From an uncultured Burkholderiales bacterium (lineage in GTDB: Bacteria; Pseudomonadota; Gammaproteobacteria; Burkholderiales; Burkholderiaceae_C): a stretch of DNA of 64,000 nt. Location: the NCBI GenBank assembly GCA_945952065.1, contig CAMFGY010000002.1:1-64000 (forward strand). Reading direction: 5' to 3'. A program made the translations under genes and the position numbers. The notes under the pieces are model-generated. The model was not told the DNA's origin and made no database searches. It was given only the letters and a program-made list of their open reading frames with translations. Shown in pieces: positions 1 through 8,296 of this stretch. Every line of letters begins with the position of its first letter. The first letter of the stretch is position 1.

Positions 1-306
1 CGGCCCGGCAAATTCGAGCACCGCAGCGAACCCGAAGGGCCATGCAGCAGGGGCGGCTTCTTTGCCTTCTTTCTTGGGCGCCCAAGAAAGAAGGTCGCCC
101 GCCGGGGCGAAATCCCGGCATCGTCCCAGTAGAGCAAAGGTCTCAAGCGATAGCGACAAACAAAGACCGCTCCGGGCACATGGCCGACACTGAGTCAGTT
201 GGATTGCCCTGTAGCAATTCTTCTTTAGCGTGCCTAGGTGCTTGCGCAAGCCGCTACCATCGGCGCCATTGCAGCTTTTCCCCGCGGGACACGCCAGCCC
301 CAGCCC
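1..306. other. Non-coding leader upstream of gspA
   Basis: No convincing gene lies here. An open frame starts at position 42 but reads through the palindrome at 65-94 and has arginine-rich composition typical of a shadow frame. The stretch probably holds the promoter of the gspA/gspB pair, but no clear -35/-10 pair was identified by eye. Confidence 0.5.
65..94. repeat. Perfect 30-bp palindrome (intergenic hairpin repeat)
   Basis: Two 15-nt arms (CCTTCTTTCTTGGGC and its exact reverse complement) abut with no loop. It resembles pyrimidine/purine-armed intergenic palindromes that I recall as common in Burkholderiales genomes (from memory, not searched). It could act as a bidirectional terminator or a REP-like element. 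No T-run follows it directly. Confidence 0.7.
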
Positions 307-2055
307 ATGTACGCGAACTTTTTCGGCCTCAAGCAAGAGCCTTTTTCCATCGCACCGGACCCGCATTACCTCTATATGAGCGAGCGGCATCGCGAGGCGC
401 TGGCGCATTTGCTGTATGGCCTGCGCGGGGCCGGTGGCTTTGTGCTCTTGACCGGGGAAATCGGCACCGGCAAGACCACGGTCTGCCGCGCCTTCTTGGC
501 GCAAACGCCCAAGCGCTGCAATGTGGCCTATATCTTCAACCCCAAACTCAGCGTGAGTGAGTTGCTGCACACGGTGTGCGAGGAATACGGCATCCAGCAC
601 CACCAGCCGCTGCCCACGCAGGGCGAGGCCAGTGGCTCGGTCAAACCCTTTGTCGATGCGCTCAATGAGTTCTTGTTGCGCACCCATGCAGTCGGGCAAA
701 ACAATATTCTGATCATCGACGAGGCACAAAACCTCTCGGCCGAGGTGCTGGAGCAATTGCGCCTGTTGACCAACCTCGAAACCCACGAACGCAAGCTGCT
801 GCAAATCATCTTGATCGGTCAGCCGGAATTGCGCGATATGTTGGCGCGGCCCGAGTTGGAGCAGCTCTCGCAGCGGGTGATTGCGCGGTTTCATTTGCCG
901 GCACTGTCGGAGGCCGAGACCGCCCACTATGTGCGCCATCGCATGGGCGTGGCCGGTTTCAGCGCCGCCCTGCCTTTCGATGCCAAGGCGCTCAAAAAAG
1001 TGCATCAACTCGCGCGCGGTGTGCCGCGCCGCATCAATGTGCTGTGTGATCGCGCGCTGCTGGGCGCTTACGCGCAAGGCCGCGCACAGATCGATGCGCG
1101 CATCGTCGAGCGGGCCGCCGCCGAGGTGTTTGGCCAAGAGAGCCTGCCGCGCCCCTGGCGCCAAAACCCGACGGCACGCTGGGGCCTGTTCGGTCTGCTG
1201 AGCCTGTCGCTGATGGGCGCCGCAGCCGGCGGCGCCTGGGTTTGGCAATCGCGCAGCGACCTCGCATCGGCCAGTCCCAAGGGTAAAGCGCCCCTCACCC
1301 CTCTGCCGCCGGCCTTGCATGCGCTGCCTGCAAAGACCGAATCCGCCAGCAGCAGTGCCAGCGCCACTGCGGCCAGCCCAGGCGCAGCAGAACCCAGCAT
1401 GGACATCAGCCGCAGCGCACCGGCCGCAGCCCTGAGCCTGGGGCTGCGCAAAGAAAACGAAGCCTGGCAGGCCTTGGCCAAACTCTGGGGCGCCGAGGCG
1501 CCGGATACAGATCCATGCGCCGCTTTGGCGAAACAGCAGCTGCAGTGCTTTCGCAGCAGCAGCAATAACAAAGGACTGGCCAACGAAGGCCATGGCCTGA
1601 GCCTCTTGCGCCTGCTCAATCGCCCGGCGCTGCTGAGTTTGCGTGATGAAGCGGGCCAGCCCTTTTATGTGCTCTTGCTGCGCCTGGACGATCAAACCGC
1701 CACCCTGAGCCTGGGCGCACAAACACAGCGCATCTCGCTGTTGGCGCTCAGTCAGCAATGGAGCGGCGAGTTCAACACCTTGTGGCGCGCCCCGGCGGGC
1801 TACAGCACGCGAGGGCCCAACCGTGCCTTGCAGCCCTGGATCAACACCCAGTTAGACCGCGCGTTTGGCGAGGCTGCGCCCTCGAATGCTCAAGACCTCA
1901 AGACGCGACTGGCCGCCTTCCAGCGCGCCCAAGGCTTGCGCGGCGACGGTCAAATTGGCCCCGTCAGCTTGATGCTGCTGAATGCACAAGCCGGCGTCGA
2001 GGAACCGCGTTTGCAAGCCGCCCCCAGCAAGCCCGCCAAAGCGCCCAGCCCCTGA
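307..2055 (+). CDS. gspA: ExeA/GspA-family AAA ATPase of type II secretion
   Basis: The protein is an inner-membrane ATPase that, with GspB, helps place the type II secretion outer-membrane secretin through the peptidoglycan (known for the ExeAB family). The 582-residue protein has an N-terminal AAA domain with Walker A GEIGTGKTT at about residues 50-58 and Walker B ILIIDEAQ at about 134-141. One membrane segment follows at about 292-313, then a proline/alanine-rich periplasmic linker. Near residues 530-562 is a peptidoglycan-binding-like repeat (AAFQRAQGLRGDGQIGP). The start at 307 was chosen because MYANFFGLKQEPF is the family's usual N-terminus; an in-frame GTG at 238 would add 23 unlikely residues. 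gspB follows after 24 nt, so they are probably one operon. Confidence 0.9.
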   Translation: MYANFFGLKQEPFSIAPDPHYLYMSERHREALAHLLYGLRGAGGFVLLTGEIGTGKTTVCRAFLAQTPKRCNVAYIFNPKLSVSELLHTVCEEYGIQHHQPLPTQGEASGSVKPFVDALNEFLLRTHAVGQNNILIIDEAQNLSAEVLEQLRLLTNLETHERKLLQIILIGQPELRDMLARPELEQLSQRVIARFHLPALSEAETAHYVRHRMGVAGFSAALPFDAKALKKVHQLARGVPRRINVLCDRALLGAYAQGRAQIDARIVERAAAEVFGQESLPRPWRQNPTARWGLFGLLSLSLMGAAAGGAWVWQSRSDLASASPKGKAPLTPLPPALHALPAKTESASSSASATAASPGAAEPSMDISRSAPAAALSLGLRKENEAWQALAKLWGAEAPDTDPCAALAKQQLQCFRSSSNNKGLANEGHGLSLLRLLNRPALLSLRDEAGQPFYVLLLRLDDQTATLSLGAQTQRISLLALSQQWSGEFNTLWRAPAGYSTRGPNRALQPWINTQLDRAFGEAAPSNAQDLKTRLAAFQRAQGLRGDGQIGPVSLMLLNAQAGVEEPRLQAAPSKPAKAPSP

Positions 2056-2079
2056 GCCCTCGCCCACCTTCATCGCGCC

Positions 2080-2829
2080 ATGTCCTACATTCTTGAAGCC
2101 CTGAAACGCGCCGAAGCCGAACGCGAGCGCGGCAGTTTGCCCACGCTGATGAGCCAAACCGTGGCCGTCGAGACCCCAGCAGCCAAGAGCCCGGCGCCGA
2201 CGTCCCCACAAGGCCTGAAGCTGGCACTGGGCCTCGCCGCCTTGCTGGGTGTTTTGGGCTTGGGCATTTGGTTGGGCGGCGGGCCCGCCGCGCCTGAAGC
2301 CACGGCGCAGAGCCCGGAGCCCACGCTTGCCGCTGCGCCCCCGGCTGCACCTGCCGCGCCGCGCCCTCCCGCCCCAGCGCCTGGCGTCCAAGCGAGCACC
2401 GAAGCCCCAGTGCCACCACTGGCCAGCCGGGTGATTCCGCCCGCCCCGCTGCCCAGCCCCAGCCCAGCCAGCACGCCCAATCCCGCCGGCGCGAACCCAA
2501 GACCCAGCGGGCCGACAACGACGCTGGTACGCGAAGCCGCCAAGCCGGCTTTGGCCGAGGTGCCGACGCCATCGATAGCCACTCCGACCGCCACCCCGGC
2601 CCCAATCCCCGCGCTGAAAGACCTGCCCGAGGCATTGCGCCGCGAGCTGCCCCCACTCAGCGCCAGCGGCGCCATGTACTCCGACACGCCCTCCAAACGC
2701 ATGCTCATCATCAACGGTCAGCTGCTGCAGGAAGGGGCACGGGTCGCGCCTGACTTGGTACTGGAGCAGATCGAACTGAAGAGCGCGGTGCTGTCCTACA
2801 AAGGCCAGCGCTTTCGCATCAGCTATTGA
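2080..2829 (+). CDS. gspB: GspB (general secretion pathway protein B)
   Basis: This is the partner of the upstream GspA ATPase. The 249-residue protein starts with the family signature MSYILEALKRAEAERE, which lies in the cytoplasm. A single membrane helix follows at about residues 46-66. A long Pro/Ala-rich periplasmic spacer runs from about 70 to 185, and the conserved C-terminal GspB domain from about 190 to 249 (LPPLSASGAMYSD, RMLIINGQLLQEG). It ends just before a strong hairpin at 2857-2884. No other type II secretion genes are in the window. Confidence 0.88.
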   Translation: MSYILEALKRAEAERERGSLPTLMSQTVAVETPAAKSPAPTSPQGLKLALGLAALLGVLGLGIWLGGGPAAPEATAQSPEPTLAAAPPAAPAAPRPPAPAPGVQASTEAPVPPLASRVIPPAPLPSPSPASTPNPAGANPRPSGPTTTLVREAAKPALAEVPTPSIATPTATPAPIPALKDLPEALRRELPPLSASGAMYSDTPSKRMLIINGQLLQEGARVAPDLVLEQIELKSAVLSYKGQRFRISY

Positions 2830-2856
2830 GTAGCCCCAGCCGCGCCGACAAAAAGC

Positions 2857-2884
2857 AAACGGGCCTCGATGACGAGGCCCGTTT
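2857..2884. terminator. Bidirectional hairpin terminator between gspB and the cstA operon
   Basis: A perfect 12-bp stem, AAACGGGCCTCG and its complement, closes a 4-nt ATGA loop. A-runs flank the left side and T-runs the right, so it can work for convergent transcripts from both sides. Confidence 0.85.
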
Positions 2885-2903
2885 CAGTTTGGCTTGGGCG
2901 CGT

Positions 2904-3146
2904 TCAGCAGCAACGGCTCATGCGCCCATCGGCGCCGCCGTAGCGCGCCGCCTGGCGTTCGCGGAAGAACTGCTCGTAAGTCATGGCCGGCTGGTCCGGA
3001 TGTTGGCGGGCCATGTGTTCGCGGTAGGTGTCGAAGTCGGGAAAGCCGACCATCAGGCGCAAGCCCTGCGCCAGATAGCGGCCGGCTTGACCGACGCGCT
3101 CGCGCAGCTCACGCGCTTGGCCGATCACCTCTTCAGCGGCGCTCAT
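2904..3146 (-). CDS. YbdD/YjiX family protein (DUF466), CstA partner
   Basis: This is an 80-residue protein with the family pattern seen downstream of CstA/BtsT permeases: LMVGFPDFDTYREHM in the centre and the PAMTYEQFFRERQAARYG segment near the C-terminus. Family members are small soluble proteins encoded beside cstA; E. coli has ybdD next to cstA and yjiX next to btsT. Their biochemical role is not established. It starts 14 nt after the cstA stop, so it is cotranscribed. The start at 3146 (MSAAEEVIGQ) fits family length better than longer in-frame options. Confidence 0.85.
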   Translation of the reverse strand: MSAAEEVIGQARELRERVGQAGRYLAQGLRLMVGFPDFDTYREHMARQHPDQPAMTYEQFFRERQAARYGGADGRMSRCC

Positions 3147-3160
3147 GCGGGGGCCCCGAC

Positions 3161-5230
3161 TCAGCGGCTCGCAGCAGCGGCCAGCGCCACAAAAGGCGTT
3201 TCCTGCGCCGTGGGCTTGGCCGCGGCGCGCGCCGCCAGAATGGCGCGCACGCTGTAGATCAACACACTGACCACCACGAACATGAAGAGCACGCACAGGG
3301 CGGCGTCCAGGCGGTCATTGAAGATCACGCGGCTCATGGCCTCGGGCGTTTTGGCCGGGGCCAGCAGCTGGCCTTCGGCCAGTGCCTTGCTGTACTTGCT
3401 GGCGTGCGCCAGGAAGCCCACCTTGGCCTCGGACGAGAAGATCTTCAAATAGCCCGCGGTCATGGTGCAGATCAGCAGCCACAGTGCCGGCAGCGCCGTC
3501 ACCCAGGCGTAACGCTGCTTCTTCATCTTGAACAGCACCACGGTGCCCAGCATCAAAGCCACGGCCGCCAGCATCTGGTTGGCGATGCCGAACAGCGGCC
3601 ACAAGGTGTTGATGCCGCCCAGCGGATCGACCACGCCTTGGTAAAGGAAGTAACCCCAAGCAGCCACGCACAAGGCGGTGGCGATCAGATTGGCGGGCAG
3701 CGAGTCGGTGCGTTTGAGCGCGGGCACAAAGCTGCCCAGCAGGTCTTGCAGCATGAAGCGGCCTGCGCGGGTGCCGGCGTCCACGGCGGTCAGGATGAAA
3801 AGCGCTTCAAACAGAATGGCGAAGTGGTACCAGAAGGCCATCATGGCCTTGCCGCCAATGGCTTGATGCAGGATCTGCGCCATGCCCACGGCCAGGGTCG
3901 GTGCACCGCCGGCGCGCGCCAGGATGGTGTTCTCGCCCACGTCCTTTGCGGTTTGCACCAGCATCTCCGGCGTGATCACAAAGCCCCAGGTCGAGAGCGT
4001 GGCGGCCACGGCCTCGGGCGTCTTGCCCACCAGAGCGGCCGGGCTGTTCATCGCGAAGTACACGCCCGGTTCAATGCAAGAGGCAGCCACCAAGGCCATC
4101 ACCGCTACAAAGCTTTCGGCCAACATGCCGCCGTAGCCGATGAAGCGGGCGTGGGTTTCGTTCTCCAGCATCTTGGGCGTGGTGCCCGAAGAGATCAGCG
4201 CATGGAAGCCCGAGACCGCACCGCAAGCGATGGTGATGAACAGGAAGGGGAAGAGATCACCCGACCAAACCGGGCCATTGCCGGCGGCGAACTGCGTGAT
4301 GGCCGGCATCTGCAGCGTCGGTGCAACGAAGACGATGCCGATGGCCAGGGCCACGATGGTGCCGATCTTCAAGAAAGTCGACAGATAGTCACGCGGCGCC
4401 AGCAGCAGCCACACCGGAATCGAGGCGGCGACGAAACCGTAGCCGATCAACATCCAGGTCAGCGTCGTGCCTTCGAAGGTGAACATCGGGCCCCAGACCG
4501 GGCTCTCATGCACCCACTGGCCGCCGATGATGGACAGCATCAAGAGCACAAAGCCGATGATGGAAATCTCGCCGATGCGGCCGGGGCGCAGATAGCGCAG
4601 ATAGACGCCCATGAACAGCGCCACGGGGATGGTGGCCGCCACGGTGAAGGTACCCCAAGGCGAATGCGCCAGGGCCTTGACCACAATCAGCGCCAGCACC
4701 GCCAAGATGATGATCATGATCATGAAGGCGCCAAACAGCGCGATCAGACCGGGCACCAATCCCATCTCTTGTTTGACCAGATCGCCCAGCGAGCGGCCGT
4801 CGCGGCGGGTGCTGATGAAAAGAACGATGAAGTCCTGCACCGCACCGGCAAACACCACACCGGCCAGCAGCCACAGCAGGCCGGGCAGATAGCCCATCTG
4901 CGCGGCCAGCACCGGGCCGACCAGCGGGCCGGCGCCCGCAATCGCGGCGAAGTGGTGGCCGTAGAGCACGTATTTGTTGGTCGGCACATAGTCCAAGCCG
5001 TCGTTGTGCCGCCAGGCGGGGGTTTGGCGGCGCGGGTCCAGCTCCAGCACGCGGCTGGCGATGAATAGGCTGTAATAACGGTAGGCGATCAAGTAGACGC
5101 AGATTGCGGCCACCACCACCCACAGAGCGCTGACCGCTTCACCGCGGCCCAAGGCCACAGTGGCCAGCGCAAAAGCGCCCAGCACCGCGACCAGTAGCCA
5201 CCCCAGGTGGCGCTTGATGTTCGAGGACAT
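3161..5230 (-). CDS. cstA: CstA-family carbon starvation protein / peptide or pyruvate permease
   Basis: This is a 689-residue polytopic inner-membrane protein with many hydrophobic helices. It carries the CstA signature PTNKYVLYGHHFAAIAGAG at about residues 83-101 and the later GALWPLFGIANQ-like segment (TLWPLFGIANQMLAA). E. coli CstA and BtsT import peptides or pyruvate under starvation; the substrate here cannot be read from sequence. The start at 5230 was chosen because GGATCAGGAGAC sits about 9 nt upstream; an upstream in-frame start adds 14 polar residues. Its neighbours are a YbdD-like gene downstream and a Cache sensor/LuxR regulator upstream on the same strand. Confidence 0.92.
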   Translation of the reverse strand: MSSNIKRHLGWLLVAVLGAFALATVALGRGEAVSALWVVVAAICVYLIAYRYYSLFIASRVLELDPRRQTPAWRHNDGLDYVPTNKYVLYGHHFAAIAGAGPLVGPVLAAQMGYLPGLLWLLAGVVFAGAVQDFIVLFISTRRDGRSLGDLVKQEMGLVPGLIALFGAFMIMIIILAVLALIVVKALAHSPWGTFTVAATIPVALFMGVYLRYLRPGRIGEISIIGFVLLMLSIIGGQWVHESPVWGPMFTFEGTTLTWMLIGYGFVAASIPVWLLLAPRDYLSTFLKIGTIVALAIGIVFVAPTLQMPAITQFAAGNGPVWSGDLFPFLFITIACGAVSGFHALISSGTTPKMLENETHARFIGYGGMLAESFVAVMALVAASCIEPGVYFAMNSPAALVGKTPEAVAATLSTWGFVITPEMLVQTAKDVGENTILARAGGAPTLAVGMAQILHQAIGGKAMMAFWYHFAILFEALFILTAVDAGTRAGRFMLQDLLGSFVPALKRTDSLPANLIATALCVAAWGYFLYQGVVDPLGGINTLWPLFGIANQMLAAVALMLGTVVLFKMKKQRYAWVTALPALWLLICTMTAGYLKIFSSEAKVGFLAHASKYSKALAEGQLLAPAKTPEAMSRVIFNDRLDAALCVLFMFVVVSVLIYSVRAILAARAAAKPTAQETPFVALAAAASR

Positions 5231-5395
5231 GAGTTTTGTCTCCTGATCCGCGCGGTCTTGGCTGTTGGACAAGGGAGGAAGAAACGCTCAACAAGACGCT
5301 GAACGTTCGGGGACCGCGACGTGGGTCGCAGTCTCGGCCAGGCGCCGGCGGCGCGCATCCGTCAGACCACGTGCACCAGCGCGCGGGAGTACTTA

Positions 5396-5407
5396 AGGGT
5401 CAACCCT
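5396..5407. promoter_or_regulatory. Putative operator: inverted repeat upstream of cstA
   Basis: AGGGT-CA-ACCCT is a 5-bp inverted repeat with a 2-nt spacer in the 189-bp gap between the response regulator and cstA, about 165 nt upstream of the cstA start. Binding by the adjacent LuxR-type regulator is an inference. Confidence 0.3.
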
Positions 5408-5419
5408 AGGGGCGCCGAT

Positions 5420-6058
5420 TCAGTGTTGGCCGGCGTGCTCGACGGCGTACTTGATCAGCTCGGCCTGCCCTTCCAGATTCAGCTTGCGCTTGATGTTCTG
5501 GCGGTGCGCTTCCACGGTGCGCACACTCAGGTCCATGGCGCTGGCAATCTGCTTGCTCGACTCGCCACGACCCAAGGCCGCCAGCACTTCACTTTCGCGC
5601 GGTGAGAGCAAGGGCCGAGGCGCCTGCGCGCGGAACAAGCGCCGCGAGATGGCCGGGCTCAAAAAAGTGCCGCCCCCGGCCACCGCTTGAATGGCCGCGA
5701 CGATTTCGCTGGCCGGCGCGTCTTTCAGCACATAGCCCTGCGCGCCGGCTTGCAAAGCGCGTTGCACATACTCCGGGTTGTCGTACATGCTGAGCATCAG
5801 GACGCGCAAGCCGGCATGGCGCTGCAAGAGAGCGGCGGCCAATTCAATGCCGCTGATCTCTTTCATGCCCACGTCCATCAAGACGATGTCCACCGCGGTG
5901 TGCGCCAGCAAGGCCAAGGCCTCGCGCGCATCGCCAGCCTCGCCCACCACCGCAAACTCGGGCACCGCCCCCAGACGCAGGCGCAAGCCATCGCGCACCA
6001 GCGGGTGGTCGTCCACCAGGGCGAGTCGAATGGGCGGCAATGCGGCAGCGGAGTTCAT
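5420..6058 (-). CDS. NarL/LuxR-type response regulator
   Basis: The 212-residue regulator has a receiver domain with the acidic pair D16/D17, phosphoacceptor D62 (IVLMDVGM) and the conserved lysine K112 (YVLKD). A LuxR-type DNA-binding domain lies at about 148-210 (LSPRESEVLAAL...SVRTVEAHRQNIKRKL). The gene start overlaps the stop of the upstream kinase gene by 4 nt (ATGA), so the two are translationally coupled and form one two-component system. Its position directly upstream of cstA on the same strand suggests cstA as a target; this is inferred. Confidence 0.9.
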   Translation of the reverse strand: MNSAAALPPIRLALVDDHPLVRDGLRLRLGAVPEFAVVGEAGDAREALALLAHTAVDIVLMDVGMKEISGIELAAALLQRHAGLRVLMLSMYDNPEYVQRALQAGAQGYVLKDAPASEIVAAIQAVAGGGTFLSPAISRRLFRAQAPRPLLSPRESEVLAALGRGESSKQIASAMDLSVRTVEAHRQNIKRKLNLEGQAELIKYAVEHAGQH

Positions 6059-7434
6059 GCGTTGGCGGCAATCAAAATATTGATGGACAGCGGCACCTCG
6101 GCCAGGACCTCGGTGCCCGCACCGGGCTGCGAGCGGATTTGCAAACGCCCGCCGATGGAGGCCAAACGTTCGCGCATATTGCGCAAACCAATGCCTTGGC
6201 GCGGATGCTCTTGCACGGCGGCTTCATCGAAGCCCGCGCCATCATCGCTGATCTGCAAACGCACCCGCCCCGGCTCAAAGCTCAGACTCAGCAACAAGTG
6301 GCGAGCGGCGGCATGCTTGGCGGCATTGGTGAGCGCTTCTTGAGCCACCCGAAACAGCACTGTCTTGACCAACTCGGGCAACTCCACCGGCGCGCCTTGC
6401 ACCCGCACCTCCACCTGCTCGGCACCGCCATCGTCTTCGAACTCGCGTCCCAGGGTTTCGAGGGCGGCGGGCAGGCCCAGGCTGTCCAACAAGGCCGGGC
6501 GCAAGCGGTGCGAAATGCGCCGCACCTCGTCCAAGCTGGCCTTGAGCCGCTCCAGCGCGGTGGCCAGCACCCGCGCGGGCAGGGGCCGCCCGGCCTCCAG
6601 AGCATCCACGGCGGACTCCACCAAGAGCTTGGTCGCCACCAAGGTTTGGCTGGTGCCGTCGTGCAGCTCGCGGGCCAGATGGGCGCGCTCGTCTTCTTGC
6701 GACTGCACCACCTGATGCGCCAGGAGCCGCAGCTTGGCATCGGCCACCCGCTGCTCGCTGACATTCAGCAGCAAACTGGTGCTGCTGATCAAGGCCACGC
6801 CAAACACCGCGATGCCGGCGATCCACAGCAGGGTGGTGGCGATATTGCTGCTGGCTTGCGCATCCAGCTGCGCCATGGTGGCCTGGATATCGCCCAGATA
6901 AAGCCCGGTGCCAATCATCCAGCCCCAACGCTCCAGCGGCACCACATAACCCAGCTTCGCCTCAACCTGCCCATTGGACGGGCGCCGCCAGAGGTAATCG
7001 ACAAAGCCGCCTCCTTGGCGCGCCTGGGCAATCAGCTGCTGAATGGTGGGCTGCCCGCGCGGGTCGCGCAGGTCCCACAGATTGCGCCCGACCAGCTCGG
7101 GCTGGCGCGAATGCATCAGCGAATGGCCCTGCAAGTCGTAAACAAAAAAGTAGCCGTCCGGCCCATAGTCCAGCGAGGCCAGTTGCTTCAGCGCCTGGGC
7201 TCGCAGTTGCTGCGGATCGCCCGGCGCCTCGTAAAGCGGCTTGACCGTACTGACCGCCAGCGCCACATAGGCTTTCAGCTCAGCGCGGCGCGCCTCCATA
7301 TAGGCCCGCTCCACCAAAGCATGTTCGCGCTGCACCAGCTCGCGCTCTTGATGGCGCACCGCCAGGGCGATCAAGATCAGGCTGACCACCAAGGGCAAAA
7401 CGGCAAGAAGAATGAATTTGGCGCGCAACTGCAT
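6055..7434 (-). CDS. Cache-domain sensor histidine kinase
   Basis: The 459-residue membrane kinase has TM1 at about residues 7-27. A periplasmic single-Cache domain spans about 35-195 (DYGPDGYFFVYDLQGHSLMH, VVPLERWGWMIGTGLYLGDI). TM2 is at about 200-224. A HisKA_3 dimerisation domain carries the phosphoacceptor H258 (ARELHDGTSQ), and an ATPase domain follows (NAAKHA, DDGAGF, GIGLRNMRERL). Single-Cache domains of this type often sense small carboxylates, which would suit a carbon-starvation permease; the ligand is inferred. The start at 7434 places the first helix at the N-terminus; a longer in-frame start adds 46 unrelated residues. Confidence 0.9.
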   Translation of the reverse strand: MQLRAKFILLAVLPLVVSLILIALAVRHQERELVQREHALVERAYMEARRAELKAYVALAVSTVKPLYEAPGDPQQLRAQALKQLASLDYGPDGYFFVYDLQGHSLMHSRQPELVGRNLWDLRDPRGQPTIQQLIAQARQGGGFVDYLWRRPSNGQVEAKLGYVVPLERWGWMIGTGLYLGDIQATMAQLDAQASSNIATTLLWIAGIAVFGVALISSTSLLLNVSEQRVADAKLRLLAHQVVQSQEDERAHLARELHDGTSQTLVATKLLVESAVDALEAGRPLPARVLATALERLKASLDEVRRISHRLRPALLDSLGLPAALETLGREFEDDGGAEQVEVRVQGAPVELPELVKTVLFRVAQEALTNAAKHAAARHLLLSLSFEPGRVRLQISDDGAGFDEAAVQEHPRQGIGLRNMRERLASIGGRLQIRSQPGAGTEVLAEVPLSINILIAANA

Positions 7435-7602
7435 GGGGGGCAAGGATAGCGCCAGGTCCACGCTGCACGTTGCGCTCAGCCCCTGTATGCAGTGCACCGG
7501 CTTTTGGGCACCTTCTGCACCACCATTTGAAGCGAGCCTCAGAGCGGCGCCAAGCAGATCATGCTGCGGCACCGCTCATCCAAGATTCACCAACCCCAGA
7601 CA

Positions 7603-8157
7603 TCAAAGCTTGGATTTGGCCGTCACCTGCGGGAAGTCGATGTCGGTCGCCACCACATTGTTCACATAGTTGGTCAAGACGTTCAAAGCGACGTTCAGCA
7701 CGATCTCGACCACCTGGGCTTCGTCAAAATTGGCCGCGCGCAAAGCCGCAAGATCGGCATCAGCGATCTGGCCGCGGCGTTCGGCCACGCGTCGGGCGAA
7801 TTGCAAGGCCGCGGCGCTGCGGGCGTCTTCCGACTGAGCGGCCCGAGCCGCCTCCACCTCCGCGGCGCTGAGCTTGGCCACATGGGTGGCCAAATAGCTG
7901 TGCGCCGACAGGCAATAGTCGCAACCATTGAACTCGGCCACCGTCAACGCAATGCGCTCGCGCAGCTGCGCGCTCAGCTTGCCCTTGGCCAGGGCGCCAC
8001 TCAAGGACAAATAGCCTTCCAAGGCCGCCGGGCTGTGCCCGATCACCTTCATCAAATTGGGCACCACGCCCAATTGCTGCTGCACCGCCGCCAACAAGGG
8101 CTTGGCCGCTTCATGCGAGCTTTCAACGCTGGGAATACTGAGACGGGACAGGGTCAA
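7603..8157 (-). CDS. AhpD-like carboxymuconolactone decarboxylase family protein
   Basis: This is an all-helical AhpD-fold protein of about 184 residues with the redox motif CDYCLSAHSY (C79, C82, H86). The motif is typical of alkylhydroperoxidase-like peroxidase/disulfide reductases. The start is uncertain. The family's usual N-terminus (LSRLSIPSVES...) has no ATG; a TTG at 8157 fits length but has poor spacing to GGAG, and a GTG at 8250 would add 31 residues that do not look like the family. The divergent LysR gene starts at 8297, so the short version leaves room for a shared promoter and suggests that the LysR protein controls it. Confidence 0.8.
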   Translation of the reverse strand: MTLSRLSIPSVESSHEAAKPLLAAVQQQLGVVPNLMKVIGHSPAALEGYLSLSGALAKGKLSAQLRERIALTVAEFNGCDYCLSAHSYLATHVAKLSAAEVEAARAAQSEDARSAAALQFARRVAERRGQIADADLAALRAANFDEAQVVEIVLNVALNVLTNYVNNVVATDIDFPQVTAKSKL

Positions 8158-8296
8158 ACTCCGGTGTTCTTGAGACCTGCAGGCAGCGGCCTCGGTTGCG
8201 TTCGCCCAGGATTTGTCGAATGCCTGCACTGTCCTTGAATCTGCGCGCACTTAGAATTCCCTGCAAAACCAATTCACCATTGCGCAAGGAGAAACA

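Noticed and set aside
2894-5068. 724-codon open frame on the plus strand
   Set aside because: It is antisense to cstA and its protein is a Gln/His/Arg/Gly-rich low-complexity shadow typical of the antisense of membrane proteins in GC-rich DNA; cstA has clear family motifs and a ribosome-binding site.
6040-7449. 469-codon plus-strand open frame
   Set aside because: It lies entirely antisense to the histidine kinase gene, with Gln/His-rich composition and no domains.
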